Of a DNA stretch of 64,000 nucleotides, positions 1 to 10,545 are shown one piece after another. The stretch is taken from contig JBFWRV010000024.1 in assembly GCA_050248715.1 (NCBI GenBank), positions 15,004 through 79,003 of the forward strand, given 5' to 3'. Position numbers and translations under genes: made by a program. The notes beneath the pieces are model-generated. The model was not told the origin of the DNA and ran no database searches. It worked only from the letters and a program-made list of their open reading frames with translations. The DNA comes from AWTP1-13 sp050248715. GTDB taxonomy: Bacteria; Pseudomonadota; Alphaproteobacteria; Rhizobiales; Hyphomicrobiaceae. Position 1 is the stretch's first letter. Each line of letters begins with the position of its first letter.

Positions 1-1
1 G

Positions 2-1171
2 CACGACAAGGGCCAGGTCATCGCGGTCGAGGGCTACATGGATGCCATCGCCCTTTCGGAGGCGGGCTTCCCGCAGACTGTCGCGCCCCTCGGCACGGCG
101 CTGACGGAGGAGCAGGTCAGGCTCTTGTGGCGCCTCGCTCCGGAGCCGGTGCTATGCTTTGACGGCGACGCGGCCGGGCGCCGGGCGGCGTTCCGTGCGG
201 TGGAGACAGTGCTGCCGCACCTCAAGCCCGGTTTCAGCGTGCAGTTCGCCTTCCTCCCCGAGGGGCTCGATCCCGACGACCTCATCCGCCAGTACGGGGC
301 AACCGCCTTCCAGGAGATCCTGAATGGCAAGCTCGTGCCCCTCTTCGACGTGCTGATCGACCGCGAAGAGCGGCAGGGCCAGCCCGCCGTGACGCCCGAG
401 CAGCGGGCCTCGCTGGAGGCGCGTCTGCAGGCCCTCGTTGCGCGCATTGCCGACCGGGGCGTGCGCACCCACTACGAGCGTGAGCTGCGGCAGACGCTGT
501 GGGTCAAGAACGGCAGAACCGTCCGCGAAATCACCAATGCGCAGGGCCGCCGCCCGGCCGGCGTGGCGGCGCGGCGGCGCAACAATACCGCGACCGACTG
601 GCGGGTCGCCGCGCGGGCCACCGAGCGCTCGCGGCTCGGCACCCTGCCACGCGCGGCCGACCTCGTCTCCGGACCGGTCAGGAGCAACGAGCTGGCAGAG
701 CGCACATTGCCGCTGCCGGCGCGCGAGGTGCTGCTGATGCGCACCCTCCTCAATCACCCCTGGTTGCTGGAGACCCAGTGCGAAGCCGTGGCCGAGCTGA
801 CGCTGACGGCCCAGCCGCTGGTTCATCTGAGAGACGCCTTGCTCCAGCTTCTGGCGGACAACGTCTCCCTTGAAAGGGGGAGCGTGCGCACCCAACTCAG
901 CGCTCGGGGTCTCGATAAAGTGATCGCCCTCGCCGAAAAGGTGATCACCCACAGGAGCGACAGGTTTGCGGAGCCGGATGCGGAACCCTCCGATGTGGAG
1001 GCCGGTTGGCAGCACACTCTTGCACTGCACGAGTCCCAGGTTGGCTTGAAGCATGCGCTGGCCGCGGCAGAGCGAGATTTTCATGCCGAGCCCAGCGAGG
1101 AGTCCTGGGCGCGAATCGCCGAGATCCAGGACCGCCTGGCGCGCGCCGTGCACATACAGGGCGAAATGTAG
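2..1171 (+). CDS. dnaG: DNA primase DnaG, C-terminal part (5' end outside window)
   Basis: This makes the RNA primers for DNA replication. The frame is open from the left edge, so only the second half of the gene is present. It starts inside the TOPRIM catalytic domain: the acidic motif EGYMD is at residues 10-14, and FDGDAAG, the second metal-binding motif, follows about 40 residues later. After that come a charged, Arg-rich linker and a helical C-terminal region of about 200 residues, where primases normally bind DnaB helicase. The gene lies directly upstream of rpoD on the same strand, as in the macromolecular synthesis operon arrangement. The family assignment is firm from the TOPRIM motifs and from rpoD next to it. 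The C-terminal region is too divergent to assign motif by motif. Confidence 0.95.
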   Translation, partial: HDKGQVIAVEGYMDAIALSEAGFPQTVAPLGTALTEEQVRLLWRLAPEPVLCFDGDAAGRRAAFRAVETVLPHLKPGFSVQFAFLPEGLDPDDLIRQYGATAFQEILNGKLVPLFDVLIDREERQGQPAVTPEQRASLEARLQALVARIADRGVRTHYERELRQTLWVKNGRTVREITNAQGRRPAGVAARRRNNTATDWRVAARATERSRLGTLPRAADLVSGPVRSNELAERTLPLPAREVLLMRTLLNHPWLLETQCEAVAELTLTAQPLVHLRDALLQLLADNVSLERGSVRTQLSARGLDKVIALAEKVITHRSDRFAEPDAEPSDVEAGWQHTLALHESQVGLKHALAAAERDFHAEPSEESWARIAEIQDRLARAVHIQGEM

Positions 1172-1542
1172 ATTTGTACAATGTTCAGGTGAGCGCGGGA
1201 GCGGAGGTCAAATCTTGCCGGCACGAAGAATGAAATTGCTGCGGCGCTGCCCTCCCGGAATAAGGCGGCCATGTGGGCCGTTGGCTGGCGAAAAGAATGC
1301 TGGAACCGCCCCGGCAAGTTGTGTATGCCTGCGGAAGCTCCCTACTGAAAGACCAAAGAGCCTGGGGCTCGGTCTTCGCGCTAAGGCAATGGGGGCTCTC
1401 CGTAACCAAGACGCGTGGCGGAATGCCGCCTTACGCGGCCTCATAGGCGTTGCGCCTGGTGGCGCTGACGCCGCCGTGGCTGCGTAGTTGTTGAATTTTT
1501 CTCCGCGCGCTGCGCCGCAGCCGCGTGCTCGGGAGTTGTGGA
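1172..1542 (+). other. Spacer between dnaG and rpoD
   Basis: This 371-base gap should hold the promoter and leader of rpoD. I see no convincing -35/-10 pair and no open frame with coding character. The only AT-rich patch is around 1487-1500, just ahead of the rpoD ribosome site. Short reading frames here overlap each other on both strands and look like chance products of high GC. Confidence 0.5.
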
Positions 1543-3567
<2,025 letters not shown>

Positions 3568-3736
3568 GGACACGACCGTCCTCGGGCTTGTCCCCTGATC
3601 GCGACCGCTCACATGGTGAAGGTGCGGCCGGCCTCGCATATGCAGAGTTGCCTGCCTGGACGCATTACCCCCTTCCCGGAAAACCCTTCGAAGCCTCGTT
3701 CCGCCGCGAGCACCGTTCGTGCTAGGCTTGAACCCC

Positions 3737-4348
3737 ATGAACGAGCAGCTGCGCCCTGCCTCGCTTGCCCCCACCACCCAGGCAGCCGAAGGCCTGCCTC
3801 GGCGGCGCTGGAGCGTCGCTGAGATCGAGGAGATGTTGGCCAAGGGCATCATCCTTGAGGACGAGCGCTTCGAGCTGATCGGCGGGGAGGTGGTGCCGAT
3901 GTCGCCCAAGGGCAACCGCCACGAAGTCGTAAAGGCGGCGCTGCAGCAGCATTGGTTTCCGCTCATCGCCGGGACTCCCATCAGCCTCATCACCGAGACC
4001 ACGCTCTACATCAGCGACGATGAATTTCGGGAGCCTGATTTCCTGTTTTGGCCCCGCTCCATCCCACTGAAGGATGTGACGGCCGGCTCTGCGCTGCTCA
4101 TCGTCGAGGTGGCCGATTCCAGCCTCGGCTATGACCTCGGCAGCAAGGCCCACGCCTATGCGGCCCTTGGCCTGCGCGAGCTGTGGGTGGTCAACGCCAA
4201 CACGCTCGTCACGGCCATCCACCGCAACCCGACACCGAGCGGCTACCCGAAACCACGAGAGGCCGGCCCGAGCGAACTGCTGGAGCCGCAGCTTGCGCCG
4301 GGCCTCGCCGTGCGCCTTGCCGACCTTGGGCTCACGCCCGGCATTTGA
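3737..4348 (+). CDS. Uma2 family endonuclease-like protein (DUF820)
   Basis: This 203-residue protein has the restriction-endonuclease-like fold of the Uma2/DUF820 family. Visible family features are the N-terminal EERFELI-like segment (here DERFELIGGEVVPMSP), the REPDFLF strand carrying the likely catalytic Asp, and the IVEVADSS segment with the catalytic Glu, then YDLGSKAHAYAALGLRELWVV. The biological role of the family is poorly known. Members occur as scattered single genes and some are thought to be nucleases of mobile origin. The ATG at 3737 is preferred to a GTG 18 bases upstream because the conserved region begins well after both. The stop is 5 bases before the next gene, so the two may be co-transcribed by chance proximity. 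Confidence 0.85.
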   Translation: MNEQLRPASLAPTTQAAEGLPRRRWSVAEIEEMLAKGIILEDERFELIGGEVVPMSPKGNRHEVVKAALQQHWFPLIAGTPISLITETTLYISDDEFREPDFLFWPRSIPLKDVTAGSALLIVEVADSSLGYDLGSKAHAYAALGLRELWVVNANTLVTAIHRNPTPSGYPKPREAGPSELLEPQLAPGLAVRLADLGLTPGI

Positions 4349-4352
4349 TGAC

Positions 4353-4811
4353 GTGGTGACCACCACCCTCTACATCGACGCCGACGCCTGCCCGGTGAAG
4401 GAGGAGGCAGTGCGGGTGGCGGAGCGGCACGGGCTCGTCATCCACTTCGTGTCGAACGCGTGGATGCGGCTGCCCGCGGGGCCGCTCGTCAAGCGCGTGA
4501 TGGTGCCGGACGGGCCCGACAAGGCCGACGACTGGATCGCGGAGCGGGCGGGCAAGGGCGATATCGTCGTCACGGCCGATATTCCGCTGGCGGCGCGCTG
4601 CCTGAAAGCTGGTGCGCGCGTCATCGGCCCGACGGGCAAGCCGTTCACGGACGGCAACATCGGCATGGCGCTCTCCATGCGCGAGTTCTCCCGCCATCTG
4701 CGCGAGACCGGCGAAAGCAAAGGCTACAACGCCAGCTTTACGCGGGCCGACCGCTCGCGCTTCCTGCAAGCGCTGGAGGAGGCCGTGCAGGCGATCCGGC
4801 GCGGCGGCTGA
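4353..4811 (+). CDS. YaiI/YqxD family protein (DUF188)
   Basis: A 152-residue protein that matches the DUF188 family across its whole length. The N-terminal LYIDADACPVKEE motif, the central DIVVTADIPLAARCL and the segment GPTGKPFTDGNIG are all family hallmarks. The fold is PIN-like with conserved acidic residues, so a nuclease activity is possible, but no function is established. Translation probably starts at GTG 4353; a second GTG follows immediately at 4356. The gene begins within a few bases of the stop of the preceding Uma2-like gene, which suggests translational coupling. Family identity is sure; the role is unknown. Confidence 0.9.
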   Translation: MVTTTLYIDADACPVKEEAVRVAERHGLVIHFVSNAWMRLPAGPLVKRVMVPDGPDKADDWIAERAGKGDIVVTADIPLAARCLKAGARVIGPTGKPFTDGNIGMALSMREFSRHLRETGESKGYNASFTRADRSRFLQALEEAVQAIRRGG

Positions 4812-4853
4812 CCGCAAAACCCCCGGCCTGCAGCCTGCCCGCGTCCCCCTGTG

Positions 4854-6050
4854 TCACACCACGCCCTTATCGCGCAGACGCTTGGCATCGCCCGGCGCGA
4901 CGCCGCACAGCGAGCCCAACAGCTCGTCCGTGTGCTCGCCCAGCAGCGGCGGGCGGCTCACCGTGACGGCGGAGTCCGACAGCTTGATGGGGCAGCCGAC
5001 CGTCTTGTAGGTGCCGCGCGTGGGGTAGTCGACCTCGACGATCATGTCGCGCGCCTTGAGGTGCGGATCGGCCAGCACCTCGCCCGTGTCCTGGCAGGCG
5101 CCGCAGGGCACGCCGGCATCGCCCATCAGGCGCATCACCTCGTGCTTGCTGCGCTGGCTCGTCCAGGCGCCGATGATCGCGTCGAGGGCGTCACGGTTCT
5201 CCCAGCGCGCCTCCAGCGTCTTGAAACGGGCATCCTCCGCAAGGCCGGGCTGGCCCATGACATCCACGACGGCCTGCCACATCTGCGGCTGGGCGAAGAT
5301 GTAGACGTAGTCGTTGGGACCGCCGGGGGCGCACGGATAGGTGGTGCCCGGCACGTTGCGGCCGAGCTGGTTGCCGGTGCGCGCGGGGACATGACCGTAG
5401 CGCTGGTGGTCGCGCAGGCTGACGCGGCAGATGTTGACCACCGCGTCCTGCATCGACACTTCCACGTGCTGGCCGCGGCCGCTTGCGTGGCGCTGCTGCA
5501 GTGCTGCCAGGATGCCGATGGTCATGTGCATGCCGGTGCCGGAGTCGCCGATGGAGGGCCACACGTAGGTCGGCGGGCCGTCGGGGAATCCGGTGACGGC
5601 CATCGCGCCGCCCATGGCCTGAGCGATCGGCTCGAAGCTCTTGAAGCCGCTGTAGGGGCCGTAGGTGCCGAAGCCCTTGATGGTGGCGTAGACAAGCCGC
5701 GGGTTGAGCCTGGAGAGGACCTCGTAGCCAAGACCGAGCCGGTCGAGTGCGCCGGGACCGAAGTTCTCGACGAGGACGTCCGACCTGGCAATCACCTGCT
5801 TGAAGAGCTCCTTGCCCTCGTCGGTCTTGAGGTTGAGAGTCAAACTCTTCTTGTTGGCGTTGAGCACGAGGAAGAACAGGCTGTCAGTGTCCTTGCGGTC
5901 GCGCAGGTTGGTGCGGGCCACGTCGCCGCCCTTGGGCTCCTCGAGCTTGATGACGTCGGCGCCGAGGAACGCCAGCATCTGTGTGCACGCCGGGCCCGCC
6001 TGATTGTGGGTCATGTCGATGACGCGGATGCCTGACAGGGCCTGGTTCAT
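4854..6050 (-). CDS. CaiB/BaiF CoA-transferase family III, formyl-CoA transferase-like
   Basis: This 398-residue enzyme moves CoA between carboxylic acids. It closely resembles formyl-CoA:oxalate CoA-transferase in the N-terminal half: the segments QAGPACTQMLAFLGADVIKLE, DVLVENFGPGALDRLGL and the catalytic Asp in IGDSGTGMH (about residue 169) line up with that enzyme. The C-terminal LLGEHTDELL motif is also typical. It lacks the long glycine-rich insert of true Frc, and no oxalyl-CoA decarboxylase gene is near, so the natural substrate is uncertain. Start ATG 6050 has GAGAGG about 7 bases upstream. It is transcribed away from the neighbouring hydrolase and likely forms its own unit. Confidence 0.88.
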   Translation of the reverse strand: MNQALSGIRVIDMTHNQAGPACTQMLAFLGADVIKLEEPKGGDVARTNLRDRKDTDSLFFLVLNANKKSLTLNLKTDEGKELFKQVIARSDVLVENFGPGALDRLGLGYEVLSRLNPRLVYATIKGFGTYGPYSGFKSFEPIAQAMGGAMAVTGFPDGPPTYVWPSIGDSGTGMHMTIGILAALQQRHASGRGQHVEVSMQDAVVNICRVSLRDHQRYGHVPARTGNQLGRNVPGTTYPCAPGGPNDYVYIFAQPQMWQAVVDVMGQPGLAEDARFKTLEARWENRDALDAIIGAWTSQRSKHEVMRLMGDAGVPCGACQDTGEVLADPHLKARDMIVEVDYPTRGTYKTVGCPIKLSDSAVTVSRPPLLGEHTDELLGSLCGVAPGDAKRLRDKGVV

Positions 6051-6374
6051 GGCCGTTTCCTCTCCCGGAATGATATTTTGGGACGGGCCAGCCGGCCGCC
6101 CGCCGCGGCCATGAAAGCAGGCCTCGGGGGCTGCGCCAACCATTATGGCTGCAGAGCAGCCAACGCGCGCGCTCCACGCTCGTTTTCCAGTTCCAATGGA
6201 TGAGGCTCGCTGTCATCCTCGGGCTTGTCCCGAGGATCCAGCCATCCAGCGCGCACGCGGTTGGATGAGCCCCGGGATCGGGCGAAGGCGGCACAACGCT
6301 CGCGTGATGATCGTGTGCTCCGCGGCATTGCGGTCGCGCCGGCTGGTAAAGCGGTTTTTCCCACAGGCAGGACA
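6051..6374. other. Divergent intergenic region with a palindromic repeat
   Basis: This gap separates the CoA-transferase and hydrolase genes, which point away from each other, so it must hold both promoters. At 6211-6240 it contains TCCTCGGGCTTGTCCCGAGGA, an inverted repeat of the short class also seen at 11900, followed by GC-rich repeat-like sequence to about 6280. No coding sequence is evident. Confidence 0.55.
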
Positions 6375-7259
6375 ATGGGCGACGACATCGACGCGATCCG
6401 CCGACTGCTGGTGTCGAAACCGAGGCCGACGACGCTTGCCGAGCGTCGCGAGCGCCTGGACGAGATCGGCTCGGCCTATGGCGTCGCGCCGGACATCGTC
6501 TTCAATGCCGCACGCATCGGCGGCGTGGAGACGGAGTGGTCGGCAGCACCCGGCAGCGACGGCGCGCGCGTGCTGATATTTTTCCACGGCGGCGGCTATT
6601 GCTCGGGATCGATCCGCAGCCATCGGAGCATGGCGTCCGAGGCCGGGCGCGCCGCCGGCATCAGGGCGCTCGCGGTCGGCTACCGGCTGGCGCCCGAGCA
6701 TCCCTATCCCGCGGCGCTGCAGGATGCGATGGCCGTGTACGACGCGCTCCTGGCCGACGGCGTGCCCGCGCGCCACGTGGCGGTCGGCGGCGACAGTGCC
6801 GGGGGCAATCTCACGCTGGCCCTGATGCTGAGCCTGCGCGACGCCGGCAAGCCGTTGCCGGCGTGCGGCTGGATGGTGTCGCCGTGGACCGACCTGGCCA
6901 TGGCCGGGGCAACGCTCGCCAGCAAGGCATCAGTCGATCCGATCATCTCCAAGCCCTACCTGCAGGAGCTGGCGGACGCGTACCTGGCGGGCACTGATCC
7001 CAAGCTGCCGCTTGTCTCGCCGCTCAATGCCGATCTCACGGGCCTGCCACCGCTCCTGGTGCAGGTGGGATCGGCCGAGACGCTCCTGGACGATGCCATC
7101 CGCATTGCCGCGCGCGCGGCGGCCGACGACGTGCGCGTGACGCTGGAGGTGTGGCCGCACATGATCCACGCCTGGCACCTGTGGGGGGCCAGGCTCGCCT
7201 CGGGGCGCGCGGCGCTGACATCGGCCGGAGCCTTCATGCGCGCGGCGCTCGCCCCGTAG
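6375..7259 (+). CDS. Alpha/beta hydrolase, hormone-sensitive lipase (HSL) family
   Basis: A 294-residue carboxylesterase-type hydrolase. It shows the HSL signature HGGGY (oxyanion hole, about residue 72) and the nucleophile motif GDSAGG (about 143). Catalytic Asp and His are probably in the ETLLDDAI segment (about 239) and in HMIHAWHL near the C terminus. No signal peptide is visible, so it should be cytoplasmic and act on short acyl esters or similar small substrates. The ATG at 6375 is chosen because the HSL fold begins shortly after it and AGGCAGGA lies just upstream. Longer in-frame starts run into the repeat in the promoter region. Confidence 0.9.
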   Translation: MGDDIDAIRRLLVSKPRPTTLAERRERLDEIGSAYGVAPDIVFNAARIGGVETEWSAAPGSDGARVLIFFHGGGYCSGSIRSHRSMASEAGRAAGIRALAVGYRLAPEHPYPAALQDAMAVYDALLADGVPARHVAVGGDSAGGNLTLALMLSLRDAGKPLPACGWMVSPWTDLAMAGATLASKASVDPIISKPYLQELADAYLAGTDPKLPLVSPLNADLTGLPPLLVQVGSAETLLDDAIRIAARAAADDVRVTLEVWPHMIHAWHLWGARLASGRAALTSAGAFMRAALAP

Positions 7260-7376
7260 GGCGCAAGAGGCGAAGCCGCATTGCGCCGTGAGGCGCGCAA
7301 GACTAGCGCGATGCGCCGCGACGTTAGGCTGCATCGGTGCAATGCGCTTCGCTTTTGCACCCTACGGTCGTTCCGG
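7256..7376. repeat. Inverted pair of the convergent-gene repeat family
   Basis: The left arm GTAGGGCGCAAGAGGCGAAG starts over the hydrolase stop codon. The right arm, from about 7336 to 7376, is its imperfect reverse complement (GCTTCGCTTTTGCACCCTAC). Together they can form a long interrupted hairpin between two genes that face each other. Related sequences occur at 24474, 28470 and 33797, always between convergent genes. A role as a bidirectional terminator is inferred. Confidence 0.7.
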
Positions 7377-7400
7377 CACCACGCCTTGCCCCCCTTGCCG

Positions 7401-8327
7401 TCAGCGCGCCAGGGGCGGCGGGTCGTCCCGAATGGCGAGTTCGGCGAGCGCGTTGTCCACCGCGGTCTCGTAGGGCGTGCCGGAGACGATAAGGCCCCCG
7501 GAGACAAGGCCGGCACGGAGCCGCTCGTAGCCTGACCTTGGGAGTCGCGGGTCCCTGCCCCATATGCCAAGTGCCTTGTAGCGGTCGAGCGCCCGCGCCA
7601 GTCGGGCCTGCGGCACGCCGGGAAAATAAGCGGCAATGGCGGCGGCAAGACGGGCGCCGTCGGCGGCGTGCACCCACTTCAAGGTGCGGTAGAGAGCGCG
7701 CACCATGCGCCGGCAGTCCTCGCGACGGGCCGCAAGAACCGGGCGTCGCGCATAGAGCGTGGTATAGGAGGTAGGGCCGCGATCCGCCGCCGCGTACCAG
7801 ATATGCCCAGCCCCGGACTCCAGGAGTTCCTCCACGAAAGGCTGGAAGAGTTGCACGACGTCGACCTCGCCGCGGCGCAGCGCCTCGACATTGGCGGACA
7901 TGGACTCGCCGGTCGCGCGTGCGAGCTTGCCGGGATCGAGGCCGGCGCGGCGCATGTCCTCCTGCAGGCACAGCCATGGGGTCGGCACTTCGCTTACCGT
8001 GGCAACGCGCCTTGCCATCAGGTCAGCGAGCTGGAATCGCGGTCGAGACTCGCGCCCGACCAGGAAGAAGGGATCGCGCGTCACCACCTCGCAAAAGCAA
8101 ACGAGATCGCAGGCAGGATCGGTCTCGTTCGTGTGCATGACGCGCATCGGACCGCCCCAGCCGATGTCGACCGTGCCGGCGGCTAAGCCGTGCGCGGCCT
8201 GCGACGGCGTGGGCGAGCTGACGAAGCGAACTTCGACGCCTTCCTGGGCGTAGGCGTCGAGTGCAAGCGCCGCGTAGAAGGGCGCGTAGAACACCGCGCG
8301 CAGCGTCTCCTGGAGCACGATTGCCAT
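7401..8327 (-). CDS. ABC transporter substrate-binding protein, NMT1/THI5-like
   Basis: A 308-residue periplasmic-binding-protein-like fold of the SsuA/THI5 group. Family features include the N-terminal FYAPFYAALALDAYAQEGVEV, the loop GTVDIGWGGPMR and the segment MSANVEALRRGEVDVVQLF. Such proteins bind sulfonates, nitriles or pyrimidine precursors for uptake. No cleavable signal peptide is seen at the N terminus and no permease or ATPase gene lies next to it, so it may be a cytoplasmic or orphan member. The dioxygenase gene ends 44 bases upstream on the same strand, and a sulfur- or nitrogen-scavenging pathway is a reasonable guess. Substrate unknown. Confidence 0.82.
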   Translation of the reverse strand: MAIVLQETLRAVFYAPFYAALALDAYAQEGVEVRFVSSPTPSQAAHGLAAGTVDIGWGGPMRVMHTNETDPACDLVCFCEVVTRDPFFLVGRESRPRFQLADLMARRVATVSEVPTPWLCLQEDMRRAGLDPGKLARATGESMSANVEALRRGEVDVVQLFQPFVEELLESGAGHIWYAAADRGPTSYTTLYARRPVLAARREDCRRMVRALYRTLKWVHAADGARLAAAIAAYFPGVPQARLARALDRYKALGIWGRDPRLPRSGYERLRAGLVSGGLIVSGTPYETAVDNALAELAIRDDPPPLAR

Positions 8328-8371
8328 GCAGCCCTACCAACCTCCTGGTCGTTCTTGCAGGATGGCCCGCC

Positions 8372-9217
8372 TCAGTTGAGCGGACCGCCGGCGACCTGGG
8401 TGCGGCGCATCACGCGTCGGAACGGGCCGGCATCGTGGATGGCGAGGTGCTTGCAGGCCCGGTTGTCCCAGAACGCGATCGAGCCATTCTCCCAGCGGAA
8501 GCGGCAGGTGAACTCGGGGCGGTGGCCGTGGTCGAGCAGGAAGTCGAGCAGCGGCTTGCTCTCGGCTTCCGTCATGCCCTCGAAGCCCACGGTGTAGGAG
8601 TGATTGACATAGAGCAGCTTGCGTCCCGTCTCGGGATGCGTCACCACGACAGGGTGGACGCTGACGGTCTCGCACCACGCCTCATCCTCGCGCACCTTGG
8701 TTGAGCGGAAGGCATTCTTGTTGGCCGCGGGACCTGCCACCTTCCGGTCGGAATGCAGGGCTCTGATCCCCGCCAGCATCCGCTTCATGCCGTCGGAAAG
8801 ACTTTCATAGGCCTGGTACTGGTTGGCAAACAGCGTGTCGCCGCCGTAGGGGGGCACCTCGATGGCGTACAGGATCGCGCCCATGGGTGGCTCCGCCATC
8901 ATCGTGGTGTCCGCGTGCCAGTCCTCCCCGACGATCTTCTTGTCGCCAGGCTCGCGCGTGATCTGGATGATCTCGGGATCGGCCTGCATGCCCTTGTAGT
9001 TGGGATGGATGAAGATTTTGCCGAAGCGGCGCGTGAACACCTTGTGCCGCTCGGCGTCGAGCTTCTGGTCGCGGAAGAAAATGACGCAGTGATCGAGCAG
9101 GGCCTTGCGGATGTCGCCGATGGTCGCCTCGTCGAGATCCTGGCTCACGTCGACGTTGTGGATCTCGGCACCGATGGAGCCGGCGATGGGGCGGACTTCG
9201 ATCTGGCTGTTGCGCAT
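8372..9217 (-). CDS. TauD/TfdA family Fe(II)/2-oxoglutarate dioxygenase
   Basis: A 281-residue non-heme iron oxygenase of the taurine dioxygenase family. The iron ligands are visible: WHADTTM supplies His and Asp (about residues 101-103), and CKHLAIHD near the C terminus supplies the distal His, followed by an Arg-rich segment (RRVMRRTQV) for 2-oxoglutarate. Family members hydroxylate taurine, alkylsulfonates, aryloxyacids or carnitine precursors; the substrate here cannot be read off. The ATG at 9217 has GGAGGAAAC upstream at good spacing. It sits between a nitroreductase and a THI5-like binding protein on the same strand, so the three may form a small catabolic group. Confidence 0.9.
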   Translation of the reverse strand: MRNSQIEVRPIAGSIGAEIHNVDVSQDLDEATIGDIRKALLDHCVIFFRDQKLDAERHKVFTRRFGKIFIHPNYKGMQADPEIIQITREPGDKKIVGEDWHADTTMMAEPPMGAILYAIEVPPYGGDTLFANQYQAYESLSDGMKRMLAGIRALHSDRKVAGPAANKNAFRSTKVREDEAWCETVSVHPVVVTHPETGRKLLYVNHSYTVGFEGMTEAESKPLLDFLLDHGHRPEFTCRFRWENGSIAFWDNRACKHLAIHDAGPFRRVMRRTQVAGGPLN

Positions 9218-9376
9218 GTCTCGTTTCCTCCGGGCTGTGCGGGCACTGCAAGGGAGCCGCACTTGTTTGCCCTGAGGCTATGGCCTGGGCGCGCGGCCTG
9301 CAACCGGCGTTGGCGGACGCCAGGGTTGCGCGCCAAGGCGGACTTTCGGTGGACCGTTTCCCGCTGCCGACCCGTG

Positions 9377-10078
9377 TCAGGTTCCGGGTGTACGGGGCCA
9401 CGGCTGCGACCAGCGGTCGGCACAAGCGACCTCGACAACGGGGCGCCTGGTGACGGGGCCGAACGTGCCGAGCGGATAGCCGATCGGCATCATCGCAAAG
9501 GTCTGGACATCGTCGGGGATGCCGAGCACGGCCTTCACCTCGTCCTCGCAGCGGATGTGATTGGTGGTGATGGTCGTGCCGAGGCCGAGCGCCCGGCAAG
9601 CGAGGATGATGTTCTGCACCGCCGGATAGATGCTCGCGCCGCGGATGCGGTCCACATAGGCTTGCTCGTCCACGTAGCCCACGCGCATGTCCGGCGGCAG
9701 CGCCTCGCGCGGTGGCAGCCGCGGCTGCGTCTGGCAGGGGACGAGGATGACCGGTGCGTCGCCCATGTGGTCCCACAGGTACGCGCCCGAGGTCATGAAG
9801 CGGCGGAACTGCTCCTCCGTAAGATGCGCCGGCCGTCCGCGTGCCGCATACATGGCGCTGGCGATGTCGGAGGCCTTGCGGTAGATCGCTCCAAGCCTCC
9901 GGCGCTGCTCCGGATCGCGAACGACGATGAAGGCCCAGTTCTGCGCATTCCCGGCCGAGGGCGCGCGGATCGCGGCATCCAGGATCCGGGTGATGACCAC
10001 CTCCGGCACGGGATCAGCCTTGAGCCGTCGCAACGCCCGGGCGGTGTGGATGGCCTCGAAGACTCCGAGCTCGGTCAT
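9377..10078 (-). CDS. Nitroreductase family flavoprotein
   Basis: A 233-residue FMN-dependent oxidoreductase. The N-terminal ARALRRLKADPVPE and RAPSAGNAQNWAFIVVRD segments form the FMN-binding part of the family. The later GTTITTNHIRCEDEVKAVLG and MMPIGYPLG match its C-terminal half. Members reduce nitro groups, quinones or enones using NAD(P)H; the substrate is not evident. It is 159 bases upstream of the dioxygenase gene on the same strand. The start ATG at 10078 is followed at once by family-like sequence, which supports it. Confidence 0.88.
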   Translation of the reverse strand: MTELGVFEAIHTARALRRLKADPVPEVVITRILDAAIRAPSAGNAQNWAFIVVRDPEQRRRLGAIYRKASDIASAMYAARGRPAHLTEEQFRRFMTSGAYLWDHMGDAPVILVPCQTQPRLPPREALPPDMRVGYVDEQAYVDRIRGASIYPAVQNIILACRALGLGTTITTNHIRCEDEVKAVLGIPDDVQTFAMMPIGYPLGTFGPVTRRPVVEVACADRWSQPWPRTPGT

Positions 10079-10545
10079 TGGCGCGAATCCTCTCTCAGCA
10101 CACCCCTAAGGGACCCAAGCCGGCACCCCCTGCGCGCGGAGCGGGACGGTAAGACTATCATAGCGAGCATCGTCATACGGGCCGAGGATGGTGACGGAGG
10201 CGGCATTGAGTGTTGCAGTCTCCATCCGGCTTCCTTCACGTGGCCCTGGATCCCGGATATTCGCCTTGGGCGAATTCCGGGATGACAGCGGGTGGAGGCC
10301 TGGCTCAGCCTTGGGGCCAGGCGATGGCCCGGATCGGGGCGGCTTCAATGTCCAGCGGGACAGTGCGTTGCCCCGGCGGCGGAGCCGATCAGGCTCGTCG
10401 CGAGGCGTCGAGTGGAAGTTAGTTTCGGATGACCCACGCGCGCCGCGTGTACCTCAATCTCGCCGTAAAATTGCCCGCTCATGGCTACTTGAGGGGGCCG
10501 AGCAGCCGCAGGGGCTCGCACGACGGCGAATTGGGACGCCGCGGA
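10079..10545. other. Intergenic region with palindromic repeat
   Basis: This 467-base gap holds an imperfect palindrome at about 10247-10292, GGATCCCGGATATTCGCC facing GGCGAATTCCGGGATGAC, which shares its right end with the long repeats at 22725 and 36901. The rest has no clear gene. A minus-strand frame of 80 codons runs through the repeat and looks spurious, although its last 39 codons, outside the repeat, cannot be excluded as a tiny gene. Confidence 0.5.

Noticed and set aside
8753..10285. A plus-strand frame of 510 codons opposite the dioxygenase and nitroreductase
   Set aside because: It spans two genes with clear catalytic motifs on the minus strand and an intergenic repeat.
10106..10348. 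An 80-codon minus-strand frame
   Set aside because: Its first half is the translated palindromic repeat. The last 39 codons alone lack a ribosome site and family resemblance, so it is not listed as a gene.
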